Below are positions 9,080-19,224 of a stretch of DNA of 64,000 nt, piece after piece; within the stretch, counting starts at the first letter, position 1; every line of letters begins with the position of its first letter. This DNA comes from JAEXOD01 sp964652025 (GTDB taxonomy: Bacteria > Bacteroidota > Ignavibacteria > Ignavibacteriales > Melioribacteraceae). The notes beneath the pieces were generated by a model. The model saw only the letters and a program-made list of their open reading frames with translations. It made no database searches and was not told the origin of the DNA. A program made the position numbers and the translations under genes. The stretch is from NCBI GenBank assembly GCA_964652025.1, contig CAZYZX010000009.1, positions 62,001 through 126,000 on the forward strand. Reading direction: 5' to 3'.

Positions 9080-11908
9080 TCACAAATTTATTGGTAAAGA
9101 TATTCTAAAAATTGTTCCTTTTTTATACTGTGATTCTACTTCTATTTTACCTTGATGTCTATTTACTATTATGTCATACGATATAGATAACCCTTGGCCT
9201 GTTCCTTTACCAACTTCTTTTGTAGTAAAAAACATATCAAAAATTTTACCCACATGTTCTTTTTTTATTCCGATACCATTATCTTTTATTGTTATAATAA
9301 TACAATCGTTTTGTTTAGATGTAGTTATTTCTATTATTCCCTTATTAATAAGTTTTTTATTAATTGCCTCTTCAATAGCTTGGGCTGCATTAATTATCAT
9401 ATTTAACAAAACTTGATTAATTTCTTGTGGTTTACAAAATATTTGCGGTAAATTTTTATCTAAGTTTAAATTCATTTCTGCAAAATATTTCCATGCATTT
9501 CTACTAATTAAACTTGTAACTTCTATATTATTATTTATATCTGTTAAAATTTTAGATTTTTGCCCCGGATGTGAAAAATCTTTCATCGCTTTAATTATAC
9601 TTATTACTCTTTCTATACCTACTTTAGATTGGGATACGGCATTTAATCCTTCGTTTAAATAAAATATTATATCATTTTCTTCAATTAATCTTTTAACTTG
9701 TTCCTTTAAATTCTTTACCTTTGGATTATTAGACTTATCTTGTAATTCATTTATAAATTTATAAAATAAATTTAATGATTCATTCAAAAATTTATTATTA
9801 TCATTTATATATTGCATTGGTGTATTAATTTCATGAGCTATGCCAGCAGATAGCTGCCCAATTGCTTCCATTTTTTGTGAAAAAGCCACCTTCTTTTCTG
9901 TATTTATCTTTTCTGTAAGATCCCATAAAATATAAATATAGCCATCAACTTCCCCTTTTTCGTTTGTAATATCACTAATATTTACTTGGATTATTCTTGT
10001 ATTATTATTGTTTAATGTTAGTTTAAATGTCTCATTTCCCTTTTTATATGATGTAATAAATTGATAGAATTTAACGGCTTCTTGTTTTTCTTCTCCTGTT
10101 AAATTATTCATCAATTTACTAATTATGTACCTTAAATTTTTACCTTTTATTAATTCATTCTCTAAATTTAAAATCTTTAAACTTGCTTCGTTATAATGTA
10201 TTATAATTTCATTTTTATTTACAACAATCACACCATCTATTATATTTTCTAATATAACTTTTAATTCCTCTTTTTCATGCTTTAGTAGTTTATAATTCTC
10301 TTCACGTACTAAAATATTTATAAAACTATCTCGTATATTTAAATAATTTTCCTCATTTAAATTTAAGGTCTCTATTTTTCTTTCATTGCACTCTATACCA
10401 ATATATCCTTTTAATTTATTATTAATAATAAGGGGTAATAAAATTATAAAATTTATATTATAATTAATAAAATCATTAATTAAAATTCTATATTCATTTA
10501 GAACTTGGACATTGTTTTTATCTAAAATTATAACCTTATTTTCAGATAATAATTTATTTATCTTTAAATTAGCAGTTATACTATTATTTATTAAGTAAGA
10601 ATTATTTCGATTTTTATTTTCAGAAAACCACGAATATAACAGCTCGTTTTTATCCCCAACTTTATAATATAATCCTATAAAATCAGCTGTTAAATATTTC
10701 CCCACATTAGTTAAATTTTCGTTTATAACATTATTTACGTTATCTGCTTTAGAAATTAGATAATTGCTGTTTAGTTTAGAAACTAATGATTCAAATGTTA
10801 AAAGATTTTTTAATTGTTCCTCAATCTTATGTCGATTAGTTACATCTCTAAAAATTGTTAAAACATAATTTTTATTTTTTATTGTTATTAGTTTATTTAA
10901 TGATTCTAACCATACTTTTTTACCATCCCAAAATGTAACGTAATCTTCAGAGTGCTCTTTAATATTTTTATTTTTAAGTCTTTGGTGAAATTTTCCTATT
11001 ATATTAATTAAATCTTCTGAATAAACCGTAGTAAATATTTTTCCAATTAGCTCTTCTTCTCTTTTATTAACTAATTCACAATAGCTTTTATTAACTAAAA
11101 TAATTTCCCCCTTTGTATCAACTAATCTAAATCCATCTAACGAGTTTTCCCATAAACTCCTAAATAATTCCTCAGCTTCTTTTATTTTAAACTCACTTAT
11201 CTTTAATTTTTCAACCGTATCACGTTCTTTTGTTACATCATTTAATATTCCTACAATTCCTCCAAATTCCATATTTTCTGTTAAAAAAGGAGATTTTGTT
11301 AGTTTAAATATCTTTTTAGAATTCTTATCAAAAACAATCTCTTTATCTTCTTCTATAACACTTAATGCATTTATTTTACTAGTATCCTCTTTAGTTATTA
11401 ATTTAATGCGTTTATTTCTTTTTTTATTGTTTAATATTGTATCTCGCGGCATTTGCACTAATTTTTCAAATTGCATATTGCAATTTATTATGTCCCCCTT
11501 TTCATTCTCAAAAAATAATGGCAGTGGAATTGCATCTAATATCATTTGCGGGGAACTACTAAATTTTTCCCCTTTTGTTGTGTAAAAAATAAAATTATAA
11601 AAAACTAATTTTTGCTCTATGTTTTTTTCACATGTTGCTTGAATTATCTCTTTATTTAATTTGTTTAATAAAGTAATTTTAAGATTATTCTTAAATGATG
11701 AATTAATTATCTTTTCAAATTCTTCTATCGTTTCAAAATCTACAAATAAAGTAAATAAAGGAACACCTTTTTTAATTTGTGTCCCTTTATTAAAAAGCTT
11801 TTTAAATCCTTTACTAAATAAAAGTAAATTAAAATCTTTATCAGTTAAGCAAAAAGCTAAATTACTTGCTGCAATAATTTTTTCTAGATTAATTAAAGTA
11901 TTACTCAT
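9080..11908 (-). CDS. Cytoplasmic multi-PAS/GAF sensor histidine kinase
   Basis: The 942-residue protein has no evident membrane segment. Domains in order: a divergent N-terminal PAS (1-110), PAS (about 125-235), PAS with PAC (about 240-360, ending TIFRDVTNRHK), a GAF-like domain (about 370-540), PAS (about 545-670), HisKA with the phospho-accepting His near 692 in SAGIAHEINTP, and HATPase_c (about 810-940) with NMIINAAQAI (N box), DNGIGI (G1), FFTTKEVGKGTGQGLS (F and G2 boxes). It sits between two receiver proteins: the REC-only protein ends 1 base upstream and the HD-like regulator starts 8 bases downstream. That forms a signalling operon. The signal cannot be told from the sequence. Confidence 0.9.
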   Translation of the reverse strand: MSNTLINLEKIIAASNLAFCLTDKDFNLLLFSKGFKKLFNKGTQIKKGVPLFTLFVDFETIEEFEKIINSSFKNNLKITLLNKLNKEIIQATCEKNIEQKLVFYNFIFYTTKGEKFSSSPQMILDAIPLPLFFENEKGDIINCNMQFEKLVQMPRDTILNNKKRNKRIKLITKEDTSKINALSVIEEDKEIVFDKNSKKIFKLTKSPFLTENMEFGGIVGILNDVTKERDTVEKLKISEFKIKEAEELFRSLWENSLDGFRLVDTKGEIILVNKSYCELVNKREEELIGKIFTTVYSEDLINIIGKFHQRLKNKNIKEHSEDYVTFWDGKKVWLESLNKLITIKNKNYVLTIFRDVTNRHKIEEQLKNLLTFESLVSKLNSNYLISKADNVNNVINENLTNVGKYLTADFIGLYYKVGDKNELLYSWFSENKNRNNSYLINNSITANLKINKLLSENKVIILDKNNVQVLNEYRILINDFINYNINFIILLPLIINNKLKGYIGIECNERKIETLNLNEENYLNIRDSFINILVREENYKLLKHEKEELKVILENIIDGVIVVNKNEIIIHYNEASLKILNLENELIKGKNLRYIISKLMNNLTGEEKQEAVKFYQFITSYKKGNETFKLTLNNNNTRIIQVNISDITNEKGEVDGYIYILWDLTEKINTEKKVAFSQKMEAIGQLSAGIAHEINTPMQYINDNNKFLNESLNLFYKFINELQDKSNNPKVKNLKEQVKRLIEENDIIFYLNEGLNAVSQSKVGIERVISIIKAMKDFSHPGQKSKILTDINNNIEVTSLISRNAWKYFAEMNLNLDKNLPQIFCKPQEINQVLLNMIINAAQAIEEAINKKLINKGIIEITTSKQNDCIIITIKDNGIGIKKEHVGKIFDMFFTTKEVGKGTGQGLSISYDIIVNRHQGKIEVESQYKKGTIFRISLPINL

Positions 11909-11909
11909 A

Positions 11910-12275
11910 CTAAATTAATTCATTAATTTTATCTAACAGCTGTTCTTTATTAAATGGCTTTTGCAAATATCCATTAACACCTAGTTCCCTTAAAGCAGAT
12001 GCATTATAATTAAACTGATAAGCTGTTATTAATAATATTGGGTTTTTAAACAATTGCTCTTCCCTTAATTTACGTGCAAATACTAACCCATCCATAGGTA
12101 ATTCTAAATTTATATCTAGTAAAATTAAATCATAGCTATTGCTATTAATTTTTTCTAAAGCATCTCTAATATTTAATGCATAATCTAATTCATATTGTTT
12201 TTTTAGCATAGTCTGAACTATTCTAACAGACATTATTAAATCTTCTACATATAAAATTTTCTTTTGATTTTGCAT
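11910..12275 (-). CDS. Stand-alone response regulator receiver domain
   Basis: This is a single CheY-like receiver domain of 121 residues. Acidic residues lie in YVEDL, the phospho-acceptor is Asp54 in LILLDINL, the conserved Thr is in LLITAYQ, and Lys is in LQKPFNKEQ. There is no output domain, so it probably shuttles phosphate between kinases and other receivers. ATG 12275 is preferred over GTG 12281. It is followed after 1 base by the PAS histidine kinase and preceded by the T9SS cargo gene on the same strand. Confidence 0.85.
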   Translation of the reverse strand: MQNQKKILYVEDLIMSVRIVQTMLKKQYELDYALNIRDALEKINSNSYDLILLDINLELPMDGLVFARKLREEQLFKNPILLITAYQFNYNASALRELGVNGYLQKPFNKEQLLDKINELI

Positions 12276-12288
12276 AAACACTTTTAAT

Positions 12289-14682
12289 TTATTTAATCAA
12301 ATTCATTTTTTTGGATAATGTAGTTTTATTTGTTGTTATTGTATAAAAATAAATTCCACTGCTTAAATTTTCCGCATTCCACTGTTTAGTGTAAACGCCT
12401 GGCATTAACTCTTCATTTACTAATGTTGTAATTTCTTTACCCAAAATATCAAATATTTTTAATGTAACAAACTGTTTTTCTGGAATTGAAAATTTAATAT
12501 TTGTAACAGGATTGAATGGATTAGGATAGTTTTGTTCTAAAGCTAAACTTAATGGATTTACATTTACATCAACTTCTACAACATTATAATAAGTATAACT
12601 TCCATCTAAATCTACCTGTTTTAATCTATAAAAATATTTGTTAGGTTGCAAATTTTCATCAATAAATTTATATTCAGATGGCTCTGTGCTGCTCCCCTTT
12701 CCATTAATAAAGGTTACCTTATCCCATGTAACACTATTATTAGTTTTACGTTGTATTTCAAAACCGCTATTATTTGTTTCTGTAGCTGTTTTCCATGTTA
12801 AAATTACATTATTATTATGTACAGTTGCATCAAAAGAAACCAAATTAACCGGAACCGCAAAATCTGTTAATTTATAAACTAATCCATTACCACCGCTAAT
12901 AAGAAGTGTAGAATTATCATAAACAGCCATATCCAAAAGGTCTTGTTGCTCATCTAAAATGGTTGCCACTACCATTTGGTCTGGAGTAACAGTTCGAAGT
13001 ATAATTCCACCTTGACCAACTGCATAAACGTTATTTTCATCAAAAGCATACACATCATGAATTATTTTACCCGCTAATGCAAGGGTATCGGTCATTAATT
13101 GAATTGTTCTAAATCCATCCGTCGTTTTATAAACAGCGCCATTTTCGCTTGTAATATACCCTTTTTGATTATCAAGCATATATATACCCGTTACCTGTCC
13201 ATTTGGTCTTGCCATTTCACCATGTGCCCAATTTAAACCATCAGTAGTTGCAAATAATCTATCCCCACTACCAGTAGCAAAACCAGTTATAGCATTTAAC
13301 ATTTTTATATCATATAAAGTAGTACTTGCAAAAACAGCTTTTTCTACCCATGTTACGCCCGCATCTGTAGTATAAAGCACTTTGCCTTCGTTTGTAACTG
13401 CATAGCCAGTGTTCATGTCAAAAAAGAATAATTTATATATCCTTGTAGTTGCACTTCCGTTAGATCTATTTATCCAAGTTTGACCATTATTTGTGGAAAC
13501 AAAAAATGCTCCTAACCGACCACATGTGTAAATATTATCCCAAATTTTTACAACATCATATAAAATATCACCTATTGTAAAATTTGTTTTTATCCAATCT
13601 ATACCCATATTTGGCGAATAATTTACCTCACCTCTATCTCCAGAAATTACAATATGTTTTCTAACAGGGTCTACATTAATTCCATACATATCCCGCATAC
13701 TATTTGCAAGGTTTACCCATGTAACACCATAATCTGTAGATTTTATAATAGTACTTCTATAAGCACCAGCAATTAAATTATTATCAATAAAAATTGAAGT
13801 GCGAATTACTTCACTTGTAAAACTATCAATCAAAATCCAGTTTGCACCACCATTAGTTGTTCTATAGCAAACACCATTTGAACCTAAAGCAACACCAACT
13901 TGAGGATCTTTAAAATAAAGAGTATAAAATGTTGTGTTTGCAATTATACCAGCATTTGTAAAACTTGCCCCACCATCTGTACTTTTAGCTAAAATACCCG
14001 TTGTTCCTGTTGCATAAAATGTGTTTTCATCTGCCCTAACAATATCATATAAAGCCGCTGTAGAACCAGGCACAGTGGCTACATACCAAGTTGTGCCACC
14101 ATCTGAAGTTCTTATATATTTTCCAGAAGCTCCTACTATTATTCCTTCTAGTGAATTTTTCCAGTACATTTTATACATTGTGTTTGTATTACCGGTATTT
14201 ACTCCTTGCCATGTAACACCTCCATCTGTAGACTTAATTACGTTATAGTTTGTACTGTTTGCTCCACAAGCATAAACGAGATTATTATTTAACATTACAA
14301 TGTGGTTAATTCCACCAGTATAAAATGTAATAGGACTTACGTTTGTCCAAGTTGCACCACCATCAGTAGTTCTATAAATTTTTCCAGAAGCCCCTGCTAC
14401 AAGTCCAACGTTTTGATCAATAAACGAAATAGCGGTTAAATTATCGCCTGCCCCAAAGTTTCCGCTTATATCTTCCCATGTATTTCCTAAGTCATAAGAT
14501 TTTTTAACAAAGCTTACCACACCTAAATTATAACCTACAACAAATAAAACGTTATTTTTATAGCTAAACGAGCGAATATCTCCCTTAAATGTTGCTTGCC
14601 TTATTTTTGTTACTTGAAACTGTGCCTCAACAGCACCACTTATTACTAATAATGTTATTAAAATTGTAAAAAATTTTTTCAT
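12289..14682 (-). CDS. T9SS-sorted secreted protein with BNR/Ycf48-like propeller repeats
   Basis: A signal peptide (MKKFFTILITLLVISGAVEAQ) is followed by about a dozen repeats of about 45 residues with the core (K/R)TTDGG(A/V)TW. This is the pattern of BNR/sortilin and photosystem-assembly Ycf48-type beta-propellers. A fibronectin-like segment (about 600-700) precedes the C-terminal T9SS type A module. That module starts at QNYPNPFNPVTNI and ends SSGIYFYTITTNKTTLSKKMNLIK, the recognition signal for type IX secretion. ATG 14682 has a GGGGAG ribosome binding site, whereas the earlier in-frame TTG (14694) does not. The substrate or partner of the propeller is unknown. Confidence 0.85.
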   Translation of the reverse strand: MKKFFTILITLLVISGAVEAQFQVTKIRQATFKGDIRSFSYKNNVLFVVGYNLGVVSFVKKSYDLGNTWEDISGNFGAGDNLTAISFIDQNVGLVAGASGKIYRTTDGGATWTNVSPITFYTGGINHIVMLNNNLVYACGANSTNYNVIKSTDGGVTWQGVNTGNTNTMYKMYWKNSLEGIIVGASGKYIRTSDGGTTWYVATVPGSTAALYDIVRADENTFYATGTTGILAKSTDGGASFTNAGIIANTTFYTLYFKDPQVGVALGSNGVCYRTTNGGANWILIDSFTSEVIRTSIFIDNNLIAGAYRSTIIKSTDYGVTWVNLANSMRDMYGINVDPVRKHIVISGDRGEVNYSPNMGIDWIKTNFTIGDILYDVVKIWDNIYTCGRLGAFFVSTNNGQTWINRSNGSATTRIYKLFFFDMNTGYAVTNEGKVLYTTDAGVTWVEKAVFASTTLYDIKMLNAITGFATGSGDRLFATTDGLNWAHGEMARPNGQVTGIYMLDNQKGYITSENGAVYKTTDGFRTIQLMTDTLALAGKIIHDVYAFDENNVYAVGQGGIILRTVTPDQMVVATILDEQQDLLDMAVYDNSTLLISGGNGLVYKLTDFAVPVNLVSFDATVHNNNVILTWKTATETNNSGFEIQRKTNNSVTWDKVTFINGKGSSTEPSEYKFIDENLQPNKYFYRLKQVDLDGSYTYYNVVEVDVNVNPLSLALEQNYPNPFNPVTNIKFSIPEKQFVTLKIFDILGKEITTLVNEELMPGVYTKQWNAENLSSGIYFYTITTNKTTLSKKMNLIK

Positions 14683-14772
14683 AAAACTCCCCAATATTTT
14701 ATTTTTTTAATTTGATATTAAACATTTTATGATACAAAATTTTTGTATATTTATCAATAAAAAACTATTAAA

Positions 14773-16392
14773 ATGATAAAATATTTATTAAATATAATTT
14801 CTATATTAGTTATTAATACTATAATTTTACCGCAAACGCAAACCATAGAAAAAATAAAAACGCACTTAGACTATTTAGGTAGCGATTTATTTAAAGGACG
14901 CGCTACTGGTACAACGGGTGGTAATTTGGCAGCAAAATATTTGGCAGAAGAATTTTCCAAAAGCGGATTGCTACCTGCAGCTAATAATGGTACTTTTTAC
15001 CAATATATACCAATGCATGGGTACATTGTAGATAAAAACTCCATCATGCTTTTAGAAAGCAATAATAAAGTGGATTCTTTACTATTAAATAAAGATTTTG
15101 TTGCTTTTCAAATAACCGATGACTTTACAGGTGGCAAAACTTATAACACAGTTTTTGTTGGCTATGGTATTAATGCACCAGAATACGATTACAACGACTA
15201 CCTAAATATTGATGTTGAAGGCAAAATTGTTGTAATTTTAGAAGGAGAACCTATTAGTAACGACATATCGTTTTTTGATGGAAATAAAGCTACAGAGTAC
15301 TCTCTATTAGAAGTTAAACTTAAAACCGCATTATCTAAAGGTGCTGCAGGATGCATTATAATCCCCAGCCCAATTAAAAACACCCCCGCTGCATGGAATT
15401 CCTTAAAAAACACATATAGCTTTGAGCAACTTTCGCTTGCTTATTCTTCTAATGTTAATATGGGTTTTATTATTAATTTTCTAAATGCCCCGTTATTATT
15501 TAAAAACTCTAAATTTTCACTTAACGAGGTTTTAAAACAATCTAAAAACCATACTTTACAAAGTTTCCCTTTATCCGTTAAAATCTCATTTAAAGGACAC
15601 TTCAAAAGACGCGATTTTTTGGCTCCTAATATTATTGGTAAAATAATTGGCTTAGATAAAAATTTACAAGATAAATATATTTTAATAAGTGCACACTACG
15701 ACCACTTAGGTATTGGTGAAAAAGTTAAAGGAGACTCTATTTATAACGGTGTTTTTGATAATGCTGCCGGTGTTGCTGCCACTTTAGAGCTTGCAAACTT
15801 TTTTGCTAAAAACAAACCAAAACACTCTATTATATTTTTATTAACTACCGGCGAAGAGGCTGGTCTACTTGGTTCTTATCATTATATTAATAACCCCGTT
15901 GTTCCTTTATATAAAACTATTGCTAATATTAATATAGATGGCATTTCATCGTTTGACTTAGTAAAAGGAATTGTTGGCATTGGGGCAGAGTACTCTGATT
16001 TACAAAAAATTTTAGAAATAACTGCACAAAAAAATAATTTATCTGTAGATAAAATTCCAGAAATTTTTTACGAAACGGAAGCATTTAACAGAAGCGACCA
16101 AATTAGCTTTGCTAATGCCGGTATCCCTTCTATCCTAATTTTAGAATCTATTAATTATGTTAATCTTTCTAACGAGGAAGGACTTAATAAATATATTAGA
16201 TATATGACCGAAATATATCATACACCATTTGATGACTTATCTCAACCAATTAATTTTAATGCTTTTTTGCAACATTTTAATATAATTAAGGATTTTATTA
16301 CTATATTAGATAATCAAGAAATAGAACCTGATTGGAAAGAAGGCGTAAAATTTTCTATTGAAAGATTACGCACAAGGGCAGAAAAAAGATGA
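14773..16392 (+). CDS. M28-family zinc aminopeptidase with PA domain, exported
   Basis: A signal peptide (1-22) precedes this 539-residue peptidase. A protease-associated insertion spans about 130-260 (NTVFVGYGI, GKIVVILEGEP, KGAAGCIII). The M28 catalytic domain spans about 290-530 with the zinc ligands SAHYDHLG, VFDNAAGV and TTGEEAG, the last carrying the general base Glu, plus a later Asp in INIDGI and a His in IYHTPFDD. It probably trims peptides in the periplasm. Its stop overlaps the start of the next gene (ATGA), so it is co-translated with the phosphate-binding-type lipoprotein. That partnership is not usual. Confidence 0.88.
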   Translation: MIKYLLNIISILVINTIILPQTQTIEKIKTHLDYLGSDLFKGRATGTTGGNLAAKYLAEEFSKSGLLPAANNGTFYQYIPMHGYIVDKNSIMLLESNNKVDSLLLNKDFVAFQITDDFTGGKTYNTVFVGYGINAPEYDYNDYLNIDVEGKIVVILEGEPISNDISFFDGNKATEYSLLEVKLKTALSKGAAGCIIIPSPIKNTPAAWNSLKNTYSFEQLSLAYSSNVNMGFIINFLNAPLLFKNSKFSLNEVLKQSKNHTLQSFPLSVKISFKGHFKRRDFLAPNIIGKIIGLDKNLQDKYILISAHYDHLGIGEKVKGDSIYNGVFDNAAGVAATLELANFFAKNKPKHSIIFLLTTGEEAGLLGSYHYINNPVVPLYKTIANINIDGISSFDLVKGIVGIGAEYSDLQKILEITAQKNNLSVDKIPEIFYETEAFNRSDQISFANAGIPSILILESINYVNLSNEEGLNKYIRYMTEIYHTPFDDLSQPINFNAFLQHFNIIKDFITILDNQEIEPDWKEGVKFSIERLRTRAEKR

Positions 16393-17231
16393 AAAAAATA
16401 TTTAAAACATTTTGCTTGCTATTTTTAATATTCATTTCGGGATGTTCAACCACACCCAAAAATAAAGCTGAAATTATTAAAATAAAAGGTAGCGATACAA
16501 TGTTTGGCTTAACTACAGAGTTAGCCAAAGAATTTATGAAGTCCCATGATTATATATCTATTTACGTAGAAGGTGGAGGAACTAAAGAAGGAATAGAAGC
16601 CTTAATTAAAGAACAAATTGATATTGCTACTGCAAGTAGGTTACCTGCTGGCAACGAAACTAAATTGTTAGCAGAGTATTATGGCTCGGTTGGAATGTTT
16701 TATTTAGTAGCTAAAAATGGTATTATTATTTATGTTAATAAAAATAACCCTATTAATAATTTATCTTTAGTGCAGTTAAATAATATTTTTAGCGGTAAAA
16801 TAACTAATTGGTCACAAGTTAACGGTAATTATTCCCCTATTACAGTAATTAATAGACCACCCGGCAGTGGCACTCATGTTTACTTTAAAGAACACGTCTT
16901 AAACGATAGCGATTACACACCTAATGCAATTATACGCTACACAAATAAATCTGTTGTTAAAGAAATTGCAGAAAACGTTAATGCAATTGGTTATGGGGGA
17001 ATTAACTTTATTAACGAAAAAGATGTTAAATCTATAAGTATTAATAACATTGCCCCAATTGATGAAAATATTAGAAACGATTCCTACCCCCTTACAAGAT
17101 ATTTACATTTTTTTACTGCAAGAACAGCTGGTGGTGCTGTTAAACTATTTATAGATTGGGTACTAAGCCCAGAAGGTCAAAAAATAATAAAAAAACAAGG
17201 CTTTGTACCTTTATGGGAAATTGAATACTAA
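16389..17231 (+). CDS. PstS-like phosphate-binding lipoprotein
   Basis: The lipobox FISGC puts the lipidated Cys near residue 20. The mature part follows the PBP-like fold of PstS: KIKGSDTMFGLTTELAKEFM at the start, GGGTKEGIEAL, IATASRLP, the hinge segment LVQLNNIFSGKITNWSQV, and RPPGSGTHVYFKE, which carries the Ser/Gly/Thr ligand loop for phosphate. Its 280 residues are typical. No pstC, pstA, pstB or phoU is in the window, so it is an orphan. It could feed a distant transporter or act as a sensor. It overlaps the convergent end of trpA by 4 bases. Confidence 0.85.
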   Translation: MKKIFKTFCLLFLIFISGCSTTPKNKAEIIKIKGSDTMFGLTTELAKEFMKSHDYISIYVEGGGTKEGIEALIKEQIDIATASRLPAGNETKLLAEYYGSVGMFYLVAKNGIIIYVNKNNPINNLSLVQLNNIFSGKITNWSQVNGNYSPITVINRPPGSGTHVYFKEHVLNDSDYTPNAIIRYTNKSVVKEIAENVNAIGYGGINFINEKDVKSISINNIAPIDENIRNDSYPLTRYLHFFTARTAGGAVKLFIDWVLSPEGQKIIKKQGFVPLWEIEY

Positions 17232-18010
17232 TTTATTTTACACGCACTTTTTAATCTTTTCACTAAATCTAGTACTTTGCTTTTTCCACTATCTTCTGCT
17301 AATCTAGATACAACAGCACTACCAACAATAACTCCATCGCAAACATTCTTAAAATATTCCACACTCTCTTCGTTCGATATTCCAAATCCAACTAACATTT
17401 TATTTTTTTCTATTTCTTTATAAGCTTTTTGTATTGGTTTTATAATATTTTCATTCCTTAAATTTCTTTCCCCAGTAGTTCCATTAACACTAACATAATA
17501 AATAAACCCTTTACTTAAATTATCAATCTGTTTTAATCTGCTTATTGGTGTATTTGGCGTGCTTAATAATATTACATCACTTGTAAAGTCATCATTTAAT
17601 ATATTATAATATTCCTCAATAACTAAGTCTGGAATAATCACCCCAGAAACATTTGCTTTAAGCATATCATCATTAAAGCGATTAATACCATACGATAATA
17701 TTGGATTTAAATAACTCATAAACACAATTGGTTTATTAGAAAGTGCTGTTATTTCTTTTGCAAAATTAAAACAATCCTCTATTTTAAGGCCATTTTCTAA
17801 AGCCTTTTGCGAGCTGTGTTGAATAACCGGACCGTCTGCTAATGGGTCAGAAAATGGGATGCCAATTTCCAATATATCCGCACCGGCATCAAGGGTATCA
17901 ACGGCAAGTTTAACAAAATCTTTTTTATTAGGATACCCGGCAGTTAAAAAAACCGATAAAACTTTTTCATTCTTTTTATTTATACTATCAATATAATTAT
18001 TTAAGTTCAT
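17228..18010 (-). CDS. trpA: Tryptophan synthase alpha subunit
   Basis: TrpA splits indole-3-glycerol phosphate into indole and glyceraldehyde 3-phosphate inside the alpha2beta2 synthase. The TIM barrel shows LTAGYP, the catalytic Glu in ILEIGIPFSDPLADGPVIQ, an Asp in GVIIPDLVIEE, and the phosphate-binding loops VSVNGTTGER and GFGISNEE. Of the four clustered in-frame starts, ATG 18010 (MNLNNYID) fits best: it has GAGGA a few bases upstream and gives a normal N-terminus. It overlaps the end of trpB by 14 bases, so the two subunits are coupled. It is the last gene of the trp operon. Confidence 0.95.
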   Translation of the reverse strand: MNLNNYIDSINKKNEKVLSVFLTAGYPNKKDFVKLAVDTLDAGADILEIGIPFSDPLADGPVIQHSSQKALENGLKIEDCFNFAKEITALSNKPIVFMSYLNPILSYGINRFNDDMLKANVSGVIIPDLVIEEYYNILNDDFTSDVILLSTPNTPISRLKQIDNLSKGFIYYVSVNGTTGERNLRNENIIKPIQKAYKEIEKNKMLVGFGISNEESVEYFKNVCDGVIVGSAVVSRLAEDSGKSKVLDLVKRLKSACKIN

Positions 18011-19223
18011 TACTTTCCTCATCTTTATCATATTCAAAAACAGTATTTAAATCTTTATCGCCACGCCCGCTTAGGTTTACTAAAATTATATCCTCTTTAT
18101 TAGTATCTGGCATAAGTTTTTCTAAATAAGCTATAGCATGGGATGACTCTAACGCTGGCAAAATTCCTTCTAACTTAGTTAACAGTTTTAGTGCTTTTAC
18201 TGCTTCGTCATCTGTTACTGCAAAATAATCCGCATAACCTAAATCTTTATATGCGCTGTGCTCTGGTCCAACACCGGGATAATCTAATCCAGCAGAAATA
18301 GAATAAACTTCGTTAATTTGTCCATCTTCATTTTGCAAAAGGTATGTTTTCATTCCTTGGAACACTCCTTGCCTACCTAATGTTAAAGTTGCACAATGTT
18401 TATCTGTATCAATCCCCATACCAGCAGCTTCAATTCCAATAAGTTTTACTTCATCATGCTTTACAAACTCGTTCATAATTCCAATTGCATTGCTGCCACC
18501 GCCAACACAAGCCACCACATAATTTGGTAATTTTTCCTCTTTATCAAGCATTTGTTCTTTAGCTTCTTTGCCAATAATGGATTGAAAATGCTTAACAATT
18601 TTTGGATAAGGATGCGGCCCAACTACAGAACCAATTATATAATGAGTATTATTTACATTTGTTACCCAATCTCGTATTGCTTCATTTGTAGCATCTTTTA
18701 AAGTTTTACTACCACTTTTAACGGGCACAACTTCTGCTCCAAAAAGTTTCATTCTATAAACATTTAATGCCTGCCTTTTAATATCCATTTCCCCCATATA
18801 AACAACACATTGCATCCCAAATTTTGCGCATACTGCTGCAACTGCAACACCATGTTGACCCGCGCCCGTTTCTGCAATAATTCTATTTTTACCTAATCTT
18901 TTAGCAAGTAATATTTGCCCTAATGCATTATTAATTTTATGCGCTCCTGTATGGCATAAATCTTCCCTCTTTAAATATATTTTCCCTTTGCCATAGTATT
19001 CTGTTAGTCTTTCTGCAAAGTATAGTGGTGTTGGACGCCCCGAAAACTCTTTATTTAATAAATCTAATTCATCATTAAATTCTTTATCATCTTTTACTGT
19101 TTCAAACATTTCTTCTAATTCTTTAAGTGGCTTAATTAAAGTTTCTGGCACAAATTTGCCACCATACTTAAAAAAGTACCCATTTTTATCTGGCATTTCT
19201 AACACATTTTTTTCTTCTTTCAT
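17997..19223 (-). CDS. trpB: Tryptophan synthase beta subunit
   Basis: TrpB condenses indole with L-serine using PLP. The 408-residue TrpB1-type protein has the PLP lysine in LCHTGAHKINNALGQ, the phosphate-binding loop GGGSNAIG, the indole-channel Glu in ETGAGQHGVA, and VNLSGRGDKD at the C-terminus. It lies between aroF (1-base gap) and trpA (overlap). The order trpF-aroF-trpB-trpA places the two synthase subunits at the end of the transcript. Confidence 0.97.
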   Translation of the reverse strand: MKEEKNVLEMPDKNGYFFKYGGKFVPETLIKPLKELEEMFETVKDDKEFNDELDLLNKEFSGRPTPLYFAERLTEYYGKGKIYLKREDLCHTGAHKINNALGQILLAKRLGKNRIIAETGAGQHGVAVAAVCAKFGMQCVVYMGEMDIKRQALNVYRMKLFGAEVVPVKSGSKTLKDATNEAIRDWVTNVNNTHYIIGSVVGPHPYPKIVKHFQSIIGKEAKEQMLDKEEKLPNYVVACVGGGSNAIGIMNEFVKHDEVKLIGIEAAGMGIDTDKHCATLTLGRQGVFQGMKTYLLQNEDGQINEVYSISAGLDYPGVGPEHSAYKDLGYADYFAVTDDEAVKALKLLTKLEGILPALESSHAIAYLEKLMPDTNKEDIILVNLSGRGDKDLNTVFEYDKDEESNELK

Positions 19224-19224
19224 T

